NCBI RefSeq assembly: GCF_009649685.1
Contig: NZ_WJPK01000001.1
Coordinates: 1,120,760-1,184,759 of the forward strand
Direction: 5' to 3'
DNA from: Flavobacteriaceae bacterium EG-1
GTDB lineage: Bacteria; Bacteroidota; Bacteroidia; Flavobacteriales; Flavobacteriaceae
DNA length: 64,000 nucleotides
In this document: positions 27,784-38,870 of the stretch, piece after piece
Position numbering within the stretch: the first letter of the stretch is position 1
How the letters are laid out: every line of letters starts with the position of its first letter
The notes under the pieces: generated by a model
The model's input: only the letters and a program-made list of their open reading frames with translations
Told to the model about the DNA's origin: nothing
Database searches by the model: none
Position numbers and translations under genes: made by a program

Positions 27784-29232
27784 ATGGCTTCTGTAAAATC
27801 TTACGAAAAAGAATTAGCATTTCAAGCCGACCGGCGTAAAGCAACCACAGAATTTATAAAAATAACTAGCGATTTGTGGTATGATAAGGCCATAGAAATA
27901 TTGATTTTCAAGAATCAAGTTATAGACAAAAATGTAAGCGATATCATTAATTTACATGAGTATGCTGGGGAATTTGTTCAAAAACCCATTTCTATTTTTG
28001 ACTCAGTAGAATTATTAAGAGCAATTAATGACATTAAACTACCGCCATCTAAATTAGATATCGGTAAACTTACTTATGAATATCATTCCGATGAAAATAA
28101 CTACTCAAGCGTTACCTCATTCATAATAAGCAAGTTAGAAGATGCCAATAAAACTAAAAATATAGAGCCAAAAGATGTTGTACTCTATGGGTTTGGAAGA
28201 ATTGGGAGACTGTTGGCTCGAGAATTAATGGCAAAGACAGGCAAGGGTAATCAACTACGCTTAAGGGCAATTGTGGTTAGAGGAATACTAAATGCCGATA
28301 TATTAGAAAAACGAGCTGCACTTTTACGAACCGATTCAGTTCATGGACAATTTCTAGGAACGGTTGATGTAGATTTGAAAGCAAAAGCACTGATAATTAA
28401 TGGAACAACGGTGCATCTAATAAATGCACATTCTCCTGAAGAAGTTGATTACACCAAATATGGAATAAAAAAAGCCTTAATAATTGATAACACTGGTGCC
28501 TTTAGAACCAAAGGAGAACTAGAAAGACATTTAAAATCTAAAGGAGCCGAAAAAGTATTATTAACTGCACCAGGGAAAGAAATACCCAATATCGTACATG
28601 GAGTCAATCATTCAGAATTTAATCCAGATAAAACTCATATTTATTCCGCAGCTTCGTGCACAACAAATGCCATTACTCCTATCCTCAAAGTTATAGATGA
28701 TTCGCTTGGTATAATTAAAGGACATCTCGAAACCATTCATGCTTATACCAATGATCAAAACCTTGTTGATAATATGCATGGTAAATATAGAAGAGGTAGA
28801 GCCGCTGCCCTTAATATGGTTATCACCGAAACTGGAGCCGGTGCAGCTGTAGCAAAAGCCCTTCCATCCTTAGCAGGGAAATTAACATCAAACGCCATTA
28901 GGGTACCTGTACCAAATGGCTCTTTAGCAATTTTAAATCTTGAAATAAAGAATAAAACATCTTTGATTGGCATCAATACAATTTTAAAAAAATATGCACT
29001 TGAAGGCGACCTTGTAGAACAAATTAAATACTCCTTAAATAAGGAAATGGTTTCTTCCGATATTGTCGGAACTTCTGCACCTTCAATTTATGACAGCAAA
29101 GCAACAATTGTAACAAAAGACGGAACCAATTTAATATTATATATATGGTATGATAACGAATATGGCTATTCACATCAAGTGATACGATTAGCCAAATATA
29201 TTGCGAAAGTTAGAAGATATACCTACTATTAA
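27784..29232 (+). CDS. gap: Glyceraldehyde-3-phosphate dehydrogenase, long form
   Basis: NAD(P)-dependent dehydrogenase of 482 residues, about 150 longer than classical GapA. The first 130 residues are a helical extension with no motif I recognise. The Rossmann fold then begins VVLYGFGRIGRLLARELM (about 133-150), and the catalytic Cys292 is in AASCTTNAITP, followed by HAYTNDQNLVDNMHGKYRRGRAAALNMVITETGA and the C-terminal WYDNEYGYSHQVIRLAKYI. Long GAPDHs of this kind occur alongside a normal one in Bacteroidetes; whether this one runs glycolysis or gluconeogenesis cannot be read from the sequence. Confidence 0.93.
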   Translation: MASVKSYEKELAFQADRRKATTEFIKITSDLWYDKAIEILIFKNQVIDKNVSDIINLHEYAGEFVQKPISIFDSVELLRAINDIKLPPSKLDIGKLTYEYHSDENNYSSVTSFIISKLEDANKTKNIEPKDVVLYGFGRIGRLLARELMAKTGKGNQLRLRAIVVRGILNADILEKRAALLRTDSVHGQFLGTVDVDLKAKALIINGTTVHLINAHSPEEVDYTKYGIKKALIIDNTGAFRTKGELERHLKSKGAEKVLLTAPGKEIPNIVHGVNHSEFNPDKTHIYSAASCTTNAITPILKVIDDSLGIIKGHLETIHAYTNDQNLVDNMHGKYRRGRAAALNMVITETGAGAAVAKALPSLAGKLTSNAIRVPVPNGSLAILNLEIKNKTSLIGINTILKKYALEGDLVEQIKYSLNKEMVSSDIVGTSAPSIYDSKATIVTKDGTNLILYIWYDNEYGYSHQVIRLAKYIAKVRRYTYY

Positions 29233-29365
29233 GTAAGATACGAATTTAAAGTTTAAAGAGTTTGAACTAAGCTAATTATCATTTTTTTTTCTTAATTGAT
29301 ATTATTCAATTACTTTAGTCGTTCTCTAAATCATATATAATTAATATTTAAGACCTATTTTCGAA

Positions 29366-29986
29366 ATGAAATGCATCAAAATTTTCACTTTAATAATTGC
29401 ATTAGGCGCGTTTAACCTACAATTCGCGCAAGACACTGAAGACGATAATTTGTCCTTAGACAAAGGCACAATAGATAGTCAATTTGAATATATCGTAAAA
29501 AAATCGGGTAACTTCAAAGGTGTAAATGGTGCACGTTATGAAGCAGTTCGTTCTTTAAATTTAGATAAATTACGAAAAAATGTAATTGACACTCTTAAAG
29601 CTCAGTATACAAATGCTGCATCGCTACAGGCAACAATCTCTGGTCACGAATCAACTATAGAATCTTTAAATAAAAAATTAGAAGAAACGACAACAAATCT
29701 TACTGCGGTAACAGAAGAAAAAGATTCCATGTCCTTCTTAGGTATATTAGTTTCTAAAATAACCTACAACACTATTTTATGGTCCATCATAGCTGGACTA
29801 TTAGGTTTTATGTTATTTTTCATGTACAAATTTAGAAACAGCAACATTTTAACTCAGGAAGCTAAAACTAACTTGTCAGAATTAGAAACCGAATACGAAG
29901 ATCATAGGCGACGAGCTCTTGAGCGAGAACAAAAAATAAGTAGACAACTACAAGACGAGATTAATAAATACAAAAAAACAAAATAA
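29366..29986 (+). CDS. Exported coiled-coil membrane protein (not a tRNA methyltransferase)
   Basis: Protein of 206 residues with a Sec signal peptide (MKCIKIFTLIIALGAFNLQFAQ), a mainly helical region, a coiled coil at about 85-118 (LQATISGHESTIESLNKKLEETTTNL), one transmembrane helix at about 132-155 (YNTILWSIIAGLLGFMLFFMYKF), and a second charged coiled coil to the C-terminus. No catalytic motif and no SPOUT fold. It lies near trmD, and related flavobacterial proteins have been labelled tRNA (guanine-N1)-methyltransferase, which the sequence does not support. Function unknown; an envelope scaffold is plausible. Confidence 0.85.
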   Translation: MKCIKIFTLIIALGAFNLQFAQDTEDDNLSLDKGTIDSQFEYIVKKSGNFKGVNGARYEAVRSLNLDKLRKNVIDTLKAQYTNAASLQATISGHESTIESLNKKLEETTTNLTAVTEEKDSMSFLGILVSKITYNTILWSIIAGLLGFMLFFMYKFRNSNILTQEAKTNLSELETEYEDHRRRALEREQKISRQLQDEINKYKKTK

Positions 29987-29990
29987 TTTT

Positions 29991-30014
29991 AAAGCTCCAT
30001 TAGGAGCTTTTTTT
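29991..30014 (+). terminator. Intrinsic terminator between the coiled-coil gene and the GNAT gene
   Basis: Perfect eight-base stem AAAGCTCC / GGAGCTTT with the loop ATTA and a T7 tract. Only seven bases separate it from the next start codon at 30022. Confidence 0.88.
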
Positions 30015-30021
30015 ATACACT

Positions 30022-30465
30022 ATGATTACTATTTCGAAAGTCACTATAAAAAATATAAATGAAGTAGCACCACTATTTGATGCCTACCGAGTATTTTACA
30101 AACAAGAAACTGATTTAGAAGCTGCTTCACAATTTCTTCTCAATCGATTAACCAATAATGAGTCTTTAATTCTTAAAGCGACATTTTTTAACAAAGTAGT
30201 AGGCTTTACGCAATTATATAGAACATTTTCTTCTGTTTCATTACAATCGACATATATTCTTAATGACTTGTATGTTGAAGAAGATTATCGTAAAAATGGA
30301 ATCGGAAAGGCACTTTTAAACGAAGCAAAAAAAATTTGTATAGCTGACAATTATAAAGGTTTGGCATTAGAAACTGCTATTGACAATCCTGCCCAAAAGC
30401 TCTATGAGAAATTAGGATGGGTAAAAGACTCCGGGTATTTTCACTATTTTTGGTCAGCAAAATAA
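30022..30465 (+). CDS. GNAT family N-acetyltransferase
   Basis: Acetyltransferase of 147 residues. The acetyl-CoA site is LNDLYVEEDYRKNGIGKALLNEAKKICI, with the R/Q-x-x-G-x-G/A loop (RKNGIG), and the C-terminal motif is ALETAIDNPAQKLYEKLGWVKDSGYFHYFW. This resembles the single-domain GNATs acting on small amines or amino acids. The start codon lies seven bases behind a terminator, so its own promoter must overlap that hairpin or it is expressed by read-through. Substrate not known. Confidence 0.9.
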   Translation: MITISKVTIKNINEVAPLFDAYRVFYKQETDLEAASQFLLNRLTNNESLILKATFFNKVVGFTQLYRTFSSVSLQSTYILNDLYVEEDYRKNGIGKALLNEAKKICIADNYKGLALETAIDNPAQKLYEKLGWVKDSGYFHYFWSAK

Positions 30466-30490
30466 CAAGCGTTTTTAAAATACATTTAAG

Positions 30491-31087
30491 ATGAGCACAT
30501 GGCTTGAAGAAGTTGAATTAACCGATGGAAATATAAAGCTTGTATCTCTAAAAGCTTCACATAAAAAAGCGCTTTTAGCTGCAGCTAGTGATGGCGAATT
30601 ATGGAATTTATGGTATACTTGGGTTCCCTCTGAAAAAGATATTGATTCTTTTATCGAAATAGCCTTATCCCAAAAGGCTAATAAAATGGCACTTCCATTT
30701 GTAGTCATTGATATCAAAAGCAATACAGTAATAGGAACTACACGTTTCTTGAATGCAGACGCACAGAATAGAAGATTAGAAATAGGGTCCACTTGGTATG
30801 CTAAAAGTTGGCAACGTACAGGTATAAATACAATTTGCAAATATCTTTTATTACGACATGCATTTGAAAAATTGAACTGCATTGCAGTTGAATTTAGAAC
30901 TAACTGGTTTAATTATAAATCCAGAAATGCTATTTTAAGGATTGGTGCTAAACAAGATGGTGTCCTTCGAAGCCATAGAATAGATGCAAATGGCATACTA
31001 AGAGACACTGTAGTGTTCTCTATACTAAATATGGAATGGCCGGTAGTAGAAAAGTCTTTGAAATATGAAATGGACAGATTTAATTAA
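30491..31087 (+). CDS. GNAT family N-acetyltransferase, RimJ/RimL-like
   Basis: Acetyltransferase of 198 residues of the RimJ/RimL branch: it starts [45 protein letters not shown] and contains [68 protein letters not shown], the conserved acceptor and CoA-binding parts. Lies 25 bases after the preceding GNAT gene and eight before trmD, so probably in one transcript with trmD. Protein N-terminal or small-molecule acetylation is possible. Confidence 0.9.
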   Translation: MSTWLEEVELTDGNIKLVSLKASHKKALLAAASDGELWNLWYTWVPSEKDIDSFIEIALSQKANKMALPFVVIDIKSNTVIGTTRFLNADAQNRRLEIGSTWYAKSWQRTGINTICKYLLLRHAFEKLNCIAVEFRTNWFNYKSRNAILRIGAKQDGVLRSHRIDANGILRDTVVFSILNMEWPVVEKSLKYEMDRFN

Positions 31088-31095
31088 ATAAACTA

Positions 31096-31770
31096 ATGCG
31101 AATTGACATAATTACAGTATTACCTGAATTACTAAAAAGTCCGTTTGAAGCCTCAATTTTAAAAAGGTCGATTGACAAAGGTATAGTAGAAGTTCATTTT
31201 CACAACCTGAGAGATTATACAGATAAAAGTTATAATCAAGTTGATGATTATCAGTTTGGTGGTGGAGCTGGAATGGTATTAATGATAGAACCGATAGACA
31301 AATGCATAACGGCCTTAAAGTCAGAACGAGATTATGATGAGATAATTTATATGACTCCCGATGGACTAACATTAAATCAAAAAATGGCGAATAGCATTTC
31401 TTTATTGAAAAACATAATTATTCTTTGTGGTCACTACAAAGGCGTTGACCATCGTGTTCGAGAGGCTTTTATCACAAAAGAAATTTCAGTAGGTGATTAT
31501 GTACTATCTGGTGGTGAATTAGGTGCTGCAATTTTAGCTGATGCTGTAATTAGGCTAATCCCTGGTGTTTTAAGCAATGAAACTTCAGCATTAACAGATA
31601 CTTTTCAAGACGATTTATTAGCTCCACCTGTATATACCAGACCTGCTGAATACAAAGGAATGGCAGTTCCTGAAGTACTATTAAGTGGTAATTTTCCAAA
31701 AATAGAAGCCTGGCGTGAAGAGCAGGCACAAAAAAGAACAGAGGAACTCAGACCTGATTTACTTAAATAA
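31096..31770 (+). CDS. trmD: tRNA (guanine-37-N1)-methyltransferase
   Basis: Methylates G37 next to the anticodon, preventing frameshifts. The 224 residues have the SPOUT trefoil-knot motifs [36 protein letters not shown] and [28 protein letters not shown], which bind SAM, and the C-terminal [29 protein letters not shown]. Full length. It is followed by rplS on the same strand with a 145-base gap that carries a separate promoter. Confidence 0.98.
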   Translation: MRIDIITVLPELLKSPFEASILKRSIDKGIVEVHFHNLRDYTDKSYNQVDDYQFGGGAGMVLMIEPIDKCITALKSERDYDEIIYMTPDGLTLNQKMANSISLLKNIIILCGHYKGVDHRVREAFITKEISVGDYVLSGGELGAAILADAVIRLIPGVLSNETSALTDTFQDDLLAPPVYTRPAEYKGMAVPEVLLSGNFPKIEAWREEQAQKRTEELRPDLLK

Positions 31771-31817
31771 TTTAAAATTAGTAATTACGCATTAATTGAA
31801 AATTCCATAAATATTTC

Positions 31818-31847
31818 TTGTAGTTTCTAATTTTAGAACTATTTTTG
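31818..31847 (+). promoter_or_regulatory. Bacteroidetes promoter (-33 and -7) for rplS
   Basis: TTG at 31818-31820 and TATTTTTG at 31840-31847 with 19 bases between them fit the consensus well. The leader to the rplS ATG would be about 65 bases. No recognised ribosomal-protein leader structure was identified in it. Confidence 0.65.
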
Positions 31848-31915
31848 CATCCTCATTAGCCAACCTCTGACGAAATACGTGAATGTTGCCTAAGATATAA
31901 TCCTAAATTTAAGCA

Positions 31916-32266
31916 ATGGATTCATTAATAAAGTTTGTAGAAGACGAGTTTGTTCCTAAAAAGGAATTCGCTGAATTTTCAGCTGGTGATACAATCACAG
32001 TTTATTACGAAATTAAGGAAGGTGATAAAAAACGTACACAGTTCTTTAAAGGTACAGTAATTCAAAGACGTGGCTCAGGTGCTACTGAAACTTTTACTAT
32101 TCGCAAAATGTCTGGTACTGTTGGGGTTGAACGTATTTTCCCTGTAAATATGCCTGCATTACAAAAAGTAGAAGTTAACAAAAAAGGTAAAGTACGTAGA
32201 GCTCGTATTTTCTACTTTAGAGGTCTTACTGGTAAAAAAGCAAGAATTAAAGAAGTACGTTCTTAA
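31916..32266 (+). CDS. rplS: Ribosomal protein L19 (bL19)
   Basis: Large-subunit protein at the interface with the 30S subunit, 116 residues. Diagnostic segments are FSAGDTITVYYEIKEGDKKRTQFFKGTVIQRRGSG, FTIRKMSGTVGVERIFPVNMP, and the C-terminal KVRRARIFYFRGLTGKKARIKE. Normal length. A hairpin terminator follows about 20 bases after the stop, so the gene has its own unit between trmD and icd. Confidence 0.98.
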   Translation: MDSLIKFVEDEFVPKKEFAEFSAGDTITVYYEIKEGDKKRTQFFKGTVIQRRGSGATETFTIRKMSGTVGVERIFPVNMPALQKVEVNKKGKVRRARIFYFRGLTGKKARIKEVRS

Positions 32267-32287
32267 TAACAATACCTAAGTTATATT

Positions 32288-32323
32288 AAAAATCCCATTT
32301 CACATTTGTGTCATGGGATTTTT
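32288..32323 (+). terminator. Intrinsic terminator after rplS
   Basis: Arms AAAAATCCCAT and ATGGGATTTTT, perfectly complementary, with a 14-base loop; A run before and T run after. Confidence 0.85.
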
Positions 32324-32770
32324 CAGTTTTCAACAATTGTTAACTACTACAGTTCATAATATGTTGATTACTAATTTGTTAAATGTTTTGGTCAAATGAA
32401 AGATATTTACTACATTTAAAATGTGATTGGATAGTAAGCCTGTCGATGGTTCACTAAAAAATCACTATAGAGTTAACGTTCTTTATATTGTTTTTTAATT
32501 TCAAAATAGTTTAGGCTATTAATTGAAATGAGTATAAATTCTTAAGGCTGTGGCTTTTTGTAATCGATATGAATACACTATTATTTTATATTCAAACTCG
32601 TTTGGAAATAAAATATTTAGGTATAAAAGAAACAAGAAGAAATACATTTAAAGTTGCTTGGTTCAATAATTAAGAACTTATGTATTTTAAACGTAGACAT
32701 AGCTTGATAAATGCAATCATTGGTTGCCTTTCGTATGAATACGAAGTAGAATGTTTATCAACTATCTCAA

Positions 32771-32810
32771 AAAACCCAAAACAATGTATTATTACACTGT
32801 TTTGGGTTTT
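32771..32810. terminator. Orphan 13-bp terminator-like hairpin
   Basis: Arms AAAACCCAAAACA (32771-32783) and TGTTTTGGGTTTT (32798-32810) are perfectly complementary around a 14-base loop and are flanked by A- and T-rich runs, so it can end transcription in both directions. It lies about 450 bases beyond the rplS terminator and no recognised gene ends at it. Confidence 0.75.
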
Positions 32811-32933
32811 ATATTTTTCTTCACTTAATTATAAAATTAACACAAAAGCAAGTCGACAATTATCAATTTTACATTTTAAATAAAAAGTGCTTGATATTGC
32901 TATCTACTAATGTTTTCGACACATTAAAAATCG

Positions 32934-32941
32934 TATATTTG
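32934..32941 (+). promoter_or_regulatory. Bacteroidetes -7 promoter element for icd
   Basis: TATATTTG, an exact TAnnTTTG match, 29 bases before the icd ATG. A weak -33 candidate (TTTTC) is at 32913. Confidence 0.55.
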
Positions 32942-32967
32942 CTCCGCTTAAAACAAAACTAAATTAA

Positions 32968-35190
<2,223 letters not shown>

Positions 35191-35212
35191 TTAATTTTTA
35201 ATAAGTTATATT

Positions 35213-35245
35213 AAAGACCTTTATCGTTAAGATGAAGGTCTTTTT
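35213..35245 (+). terminator. Intrinsic terminator after icd
   Basis: Arms AAAGACCTT and AAGGTCTTT with a 13-base loop and a T5 tract. Confidence 0.85.
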
Positions 35246-35314
35246 AGTTTTAATTATTATCATACTTCCGCATGGAGTTTATAATCATTAATTTTATATA
35301 AAATTGCTTCCTAT

Positions 35315-37714
35315 ATGAATCGATTGCCCCTGTTTGCTACCCTCTATATTTTTCTTTTCTCAATAGTAACTTATGGTCAGCAAAAATTCACTTTAAGTGG
35401 AACAATTTCAGAGGCATCAAGTAACGAAACGCTTATTGGCGTAACCATTGTTGTTCCTGAATTATCTACAGGGGTGACTACAAATGAATATGGTTTTTAC
35501 TCAATTACTTTGCCTGAAGGCACATACAAGTTAAATGTTAGTTATTTAGGTTTTCACGAGATAATTAAAGAAATAACTTTATCAGAAAATAGAAAGTTGA
35601 ATTTTCAGATGGTAGAATCTGCGGAAGCCCTTGCAGAAGTTGTCGTTACCGAGAATATTGAAAAACTTGATATTCGTAAACCACAAATGAGCGTTAACTC
35701 ATTAAAGGTTGAAACCATAAAGAAAATACCTGTTATTTTAGGTGAAGCCGATGTAATTAAAGCAATTTTACTTTTGCCTGGTGTTACCAATGCCGGTGAA
35801 GGTTCTTCTGGCTTTAATGTTCGTGGAGGTTCGGCAGATCAAAATCTTATTCTTTTAGATGAAGCAACAATTTTCAATTCATCGCATTTATTCGGATTTT
35901 TCTCTGTCTTTAATCCAGATGCAATAAAAGATATTAAGCTATACAAAGGTGGAATACCAGCCAGATATGGTGGTAGAGTTTCTTCCGTTTTAGATATTTT
36001 TCAAAAAGAAGGAAATAGTAAAGAGACTAAGATTAATGGTGGTATTGGTGCAGTAGCAAGCAGATTACTAATAGAAGGTCCATTAATAAAAGATAAAGCT
36101 GCTTTTTTAGTAGGTGGTAGAGGGTCTTATGCACATTTATTCCTTCCGCTTTTTGATGTTAGTAATTCGGCATATTTCTATGATTTAAACACTAAATTAA
36201 ATTTCAATATTAATGACAAGAATAGTGTTTTTCTTTCAGGTTATTTTGGTAGAGATGTTTTCAGTATATCAGATAGTTTTGTGAACACCTATGGCAATGC
36301 TGTGGGTAACTTTAGGTGGAATCATTTATTTACTGATAAACTCTTTTCTAATTTATCCTTAATTTATTCGGACTATTATTATGGCTTAAAATTGGACTTT
36401 GTAGGGTTTAATTGGAATTCAGGTATTCAAAATTTTAATATAAAATACGATCTTAAACATTACAGTAGTGATAAACTTCAAATAAACTACGGTATAAACA
36501 ACATATATTATCAATTTAATCCTGGAAAAATAGAACCGAGCAACGAAGATTCAGGTATTGTAGAGGAGCAACTAATTGAAAAATATGCAAATGAATTTGC
36601 AGCTTATATAGATATTGAACATGACATCACAGAAAACTTAAGCTTAGAATACGGTTTACGCTTTAGTAATTTTGTTCGTCTTGGTCAAGATGAAATAAAT
36701 ATATATGCAAATAACGAACCTATTACATTTAATCCACAAACACTTGTTTACAGTGAAGCTACGCCAATTGCAACAGAAAACCCAGGCAGAAAAAATAGTT
36801 TAGCGACATTTAATAATTTTGAACCCCGTATATCTGCATCCTACATTATTACTTCAGAAGCATCTTTAAAAGCAAGTTATACGCGACTAGCCCAATACCT
36901 ACACTTAATTTCTAACACTAGCTCCCCTACTCCTTTGGATGTATGGACTCCCAGTGGACCATTTACCAAGCCACAGTTGCTTGATCAATACGCGTTTGGT
37001 TATTTCCAAAATCTTAAGAAAGGTGATTATTCTTTAGAGACTGAGATTTTTTACAAAAACATTCAAAATAGAATAGACTATATTGATGGTGCCAACCTAA
37101 TAGCTAATAATGCTATTGAACAAGTAATATTGAATGGCAAAGCAAGAGCATATGGTCTTGAATTGTTACTTCGAAAAAATGAGGGGTCATTTCAAGGCTG
37201 GTTAGCCTACACACTATCCAAATCTGAACAACAAACTCCCGGTAGAATATCAACTAATGCGAATCAAAGATCAGAGTTAGAAACAGGGATTAATTATGGA
37301 AATTGGTACAATACACCATATGATAAAACTCATGACTTTTCCCTGTTTGGTAGTTATGAACTTAATGATAAGTGGACAATTAATTCAACTTTTGTGTATC
37401 AAACTGGTCAACCAACAAACTATCCCATTGGTCAATTTAATTTTCAAGGTTTAGCTGTGCCTTATTATGGTTTGCGAAATAGTGAACGCTTACCAGATTA
37501 CAACCGTCTTGATATTTCTGCCACATTAACCCCGAGAAAAAATATCAAAAGAAAAAGGAAAGGTGAATGGGTATTTAGTATATATAATGTATATAATCGG
37601 AGAAATGCAGCTTCAATTAATTTTAGCAGAAACCAAGATACCGGTGTAAATGAGGCTGTGCGAACATCAATTTTTGGTATTGTACCAGCTGTTACTTACA
37701 ATTTCAATTTTTAA
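35315..37714 (+). CDS. TonB-dependent receptor with carboxypeptidase-like N-domain
   Basis: Outer-membrane importer of 799 residues. A signal peptide (MNRLPLFATLYIFLFSIVTYGQ) is followed by a carboxypeptidase regulatory-like domain (about 25-105, FTLSGTISEASSNETLIGVTIVVPELSTGVTTNEYGFYSITLPEGTYKLNVSYLGF), the plug (about 125-235, GFNVRGGSADQNLILLDEATIFNSSHLFGFFSVFNPDAIKDIKLYKGGIPARYGGRVSSVLDI), and a beta barrel ending in the aromatic VTYNFNF. It is shorter than SusC proteins and is not followed by SusD but, three bases later, by a DUF4249 lipoprotein. Substrate unknown; a peptide or metal complex is as likely as a glycan. Confidence 0.95.
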   Translation: MNRLPLFATLYIFLFSIVTYGQQKFTLSGTISEASSNETLIGVTIVVPELSTGVTTNEYGFYSITLPEGTYKLNVSYLGFHEIIKEITLSENRKLNFQMVESAEALAEVVVTENIEKLDIRKPQMSVNSLKVETIKKIPVILGEADVIKAILLLPGVTNAGEGSSGFNVRGGSADQNLILLDEATIFNSSHLFGFFSVFNPDAIKDIKLYKGGIPARYGGRVSSVLDIFQKEGNSKETKINGGIGAVASRLLIEGPLIKDKAAFLVGGRGSYAHLFLPLFDVSNSAYFYDLNTKLNFNINDKNSVFLSGYFGRDVFSISDSFVNTYGNAVGNFRWNHLFTDKLFSNLSLIYSDYYYGLKLDFVGFNWNSGIQNFNIKYDLKHYSSDKLQINYGINNIYYQFNPGKIEPSNEDSGIVEEQLIEKYANEFAAYIDIEHDITENLSLEYGLRFSNFVRLGQDEINIYANNEPITFNPQTLVYSEATPIATENPGRKNSLATFNNFEPRISASYIITSEASLKASYTRLAQYLHLISNTSSPTPLDVWTPSGPFTKPQLLDQYAFGYFQNLKKGDYSLETEIFYKNIQNRIDYIDGANLIANNAIEQVILNGKARAYGLELLLRKNEGSFQGWLAYTLSKSEQQTPGRISTNANQRSELETGINYGNWYNTPYDKTHDFSLFGSYELNDKWTINSTFVYQTGQPTNYPIGQFNFQGLAVPYYGLRNSERLPDYNRLDISATLTPRKNIKRKRKGEWVFSIYNVYNRRNAASINFSRNQDTGVNEAVRTSIFGIVPAVTYNFNF

Positions 37715-37717
37715 ATT

Positions 37718-38566
37718 ATGAAAAATTTAATTCGATTAGTCATTTGTATCTTCTGGTTGTTAATAAGTTGTCAAGATGTAATAACAATAGATCCGCCTTC
37801 GGATCCACCAAGACTTTCAGTCGATGCATTGATTAGGATTAATGAAACTAACTCAATTACCAATGCTGTCATTAAAGTTTCTTTAACCAATTCTTTTTTT
37901 GAACAAACTAAACCCATAGATGTCGATTTAATTACCATTAAAAATTTAGATTATCCTTCAGACAGTCAAAATATGAACATTTTAGAACTTAATAAAACCA
38001 ACCAAGGTGAGTATTCCGCATCAACGGAAACAGAATTTTTCACAACCGGTACTCTTCAATTATTAATTGAATATAATAATGAGAGATACTTTGCAGAAAC
38101 GAGTTATGTGCCAACTGTACCTATTGAGACTCTAAATGAAGGAGACCAAACTCTGTTTACTGGAGAAGAAACAGAAATAGTACTAAGTCTTACCGATGCT
38201 CCAAATCGAACAGACTTTTATCTTTTCGACTTTTCTTTTAATGAATATTTGGTCTCCGAAGACACTTTTTATAAAGGTCAAAAATTCGAATTTTCTTATT
38301 TTTACGAAGATGGTTTAAATTCAGGATATACCTTAGAAGTAAGTATTTTGGGAATCGACGAACAATTTTATAATTACATGAATCAAATAATTGTACAATC
38401 TGGTGGAGATCAGGGTCCATTTCAAACACCAGCAGCAACAGTACGAGGAAACATAATTAACATAACAAATGGTTTGGATAATTCTTCAAACAATCAGGAA
38501 ACAAATTATGCACTAGGTTATTTTTCAATATCCCAAGAATTTAAACAAACAATTACCTTAAAATAA
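37718..38566 (+). CDS. DUF4249 family lipoprotein
   Basis: Lipoprotein of 282 residues: MKNLIRLVICIFWLLISC with lipid Cys18, then QDVITIDPPSDPPRLSVDALI, the usual opening of DUF4249. The rest alternates beta strands (TNAVIKVSLTNSFFEQTKP, GEYSASTETEFFTTGTLQLLIEYNNERYFAETSYVP), consistent with an Ig-like N-domain plus a larger beta domain. Follows the TonB-dependent receptor by three bases, the standard pairing for this family. Probably the receptor's surface partner, in the way SusD serves SusC; function in the pair not established. Confidence 0.88.
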   Translation: MKNLIRLVICIFWLLISCQDVITIDPPSDPPRLSVDALIRINETNSITNAVIKVSLTNSFFEQTKPIDVDLITIKNLDYPSDSQNMNILELNKTNQGEYSASTETEFFTTGTLQLLIEYNNERYFAETSYVPTVPIETLNEGDQTLFTGEETEIVLSLTDAPNRTDFYLFDFSFNEYLVSEDTFYKGQKFEFSYFYEDGLNSGYTLEVSILGIDEQFYNYMNQIIVQSGGDQGPFQTPAATVRGNIINITNGLDNSSNNQETNYALGYFSISQEFKQTITLK

Positions 38567-38608
38567 TTATCATTTTAGAAACACTTAAAGAGTAAGGTTA
38601 GAAATCTC

Positions 38609-38616
38609 TACATTTG
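38609..38616 (+). promoter_or_regulatory. Bacteroidetes -7 promoter element for DUF6095 gene
   Basis: TACATTTG, exact TAnnTTTG, 20 bases before the ATG at 38637. No clear -33 element. Confidence 0.45.
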
Positions 38617-38636
38617 TCTTAATCTAAACTTAAGTT

Positions 38637-38870
38637 ATGAAAACAGATAAATATCTTCTTGTTAAAGGTTTAAGATTTGCTGGCATAACTATAGCATTAA
38701 TGTTCACGGCCCCTGTAATTATTTCATCTGCATTTAAGAATCAAAATCACGCATACTTTTGGCCGGTGTTAATTGTTGGCGGCATCTTAGCAATAGGAGC
38801 TGTAGCAGGAGGGTTTTATAGTATAAAGCTAATGATGGATGCACTTTTTGGGAGAAAAAAGCAAAATTAG
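38637..38870 (+). CDS. DUF6095 small membrane protein
   Basis: Protein of 77 residues with two transmembrane helices: GLRFAGITIALMFTAPVIISSAF (about 10-32) and YFWPVLIVGGILAIGAVAGGFYSIKLMMDALF (about 40-71), with a short basic C-terminus GRKKQN. Matches the flavobacterial DUF6095 family in size, topology and the KGLRFAG opening. No function is known. Monocistronic by position. Confidence 0.8.
   Translation: MKTDKYLLVKGLRFAGITIALMFTAPVIISSAFKNQNHAYFWPVLIVGGILAIGAVAGGFYSIKLMMDALFGRKKQN

Noticed and set aside
31848-31915. Possible ribosomal-protein leader upstream of rplS
   Set aside because: No stem matching a known autoregulatory leader could be drawn by eye in the 65 bases.
32569-32673. 34-codon open frame
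   Set aside because: No recognised motif and no promoter match; kept only as part of the orphan-transcript idea.
32680-32883. 67-codon open frame between rplS and icd
   Set aside because: No family resemblance, odd composition, and it reads through a perfect 13-base terminator-like hairpin.
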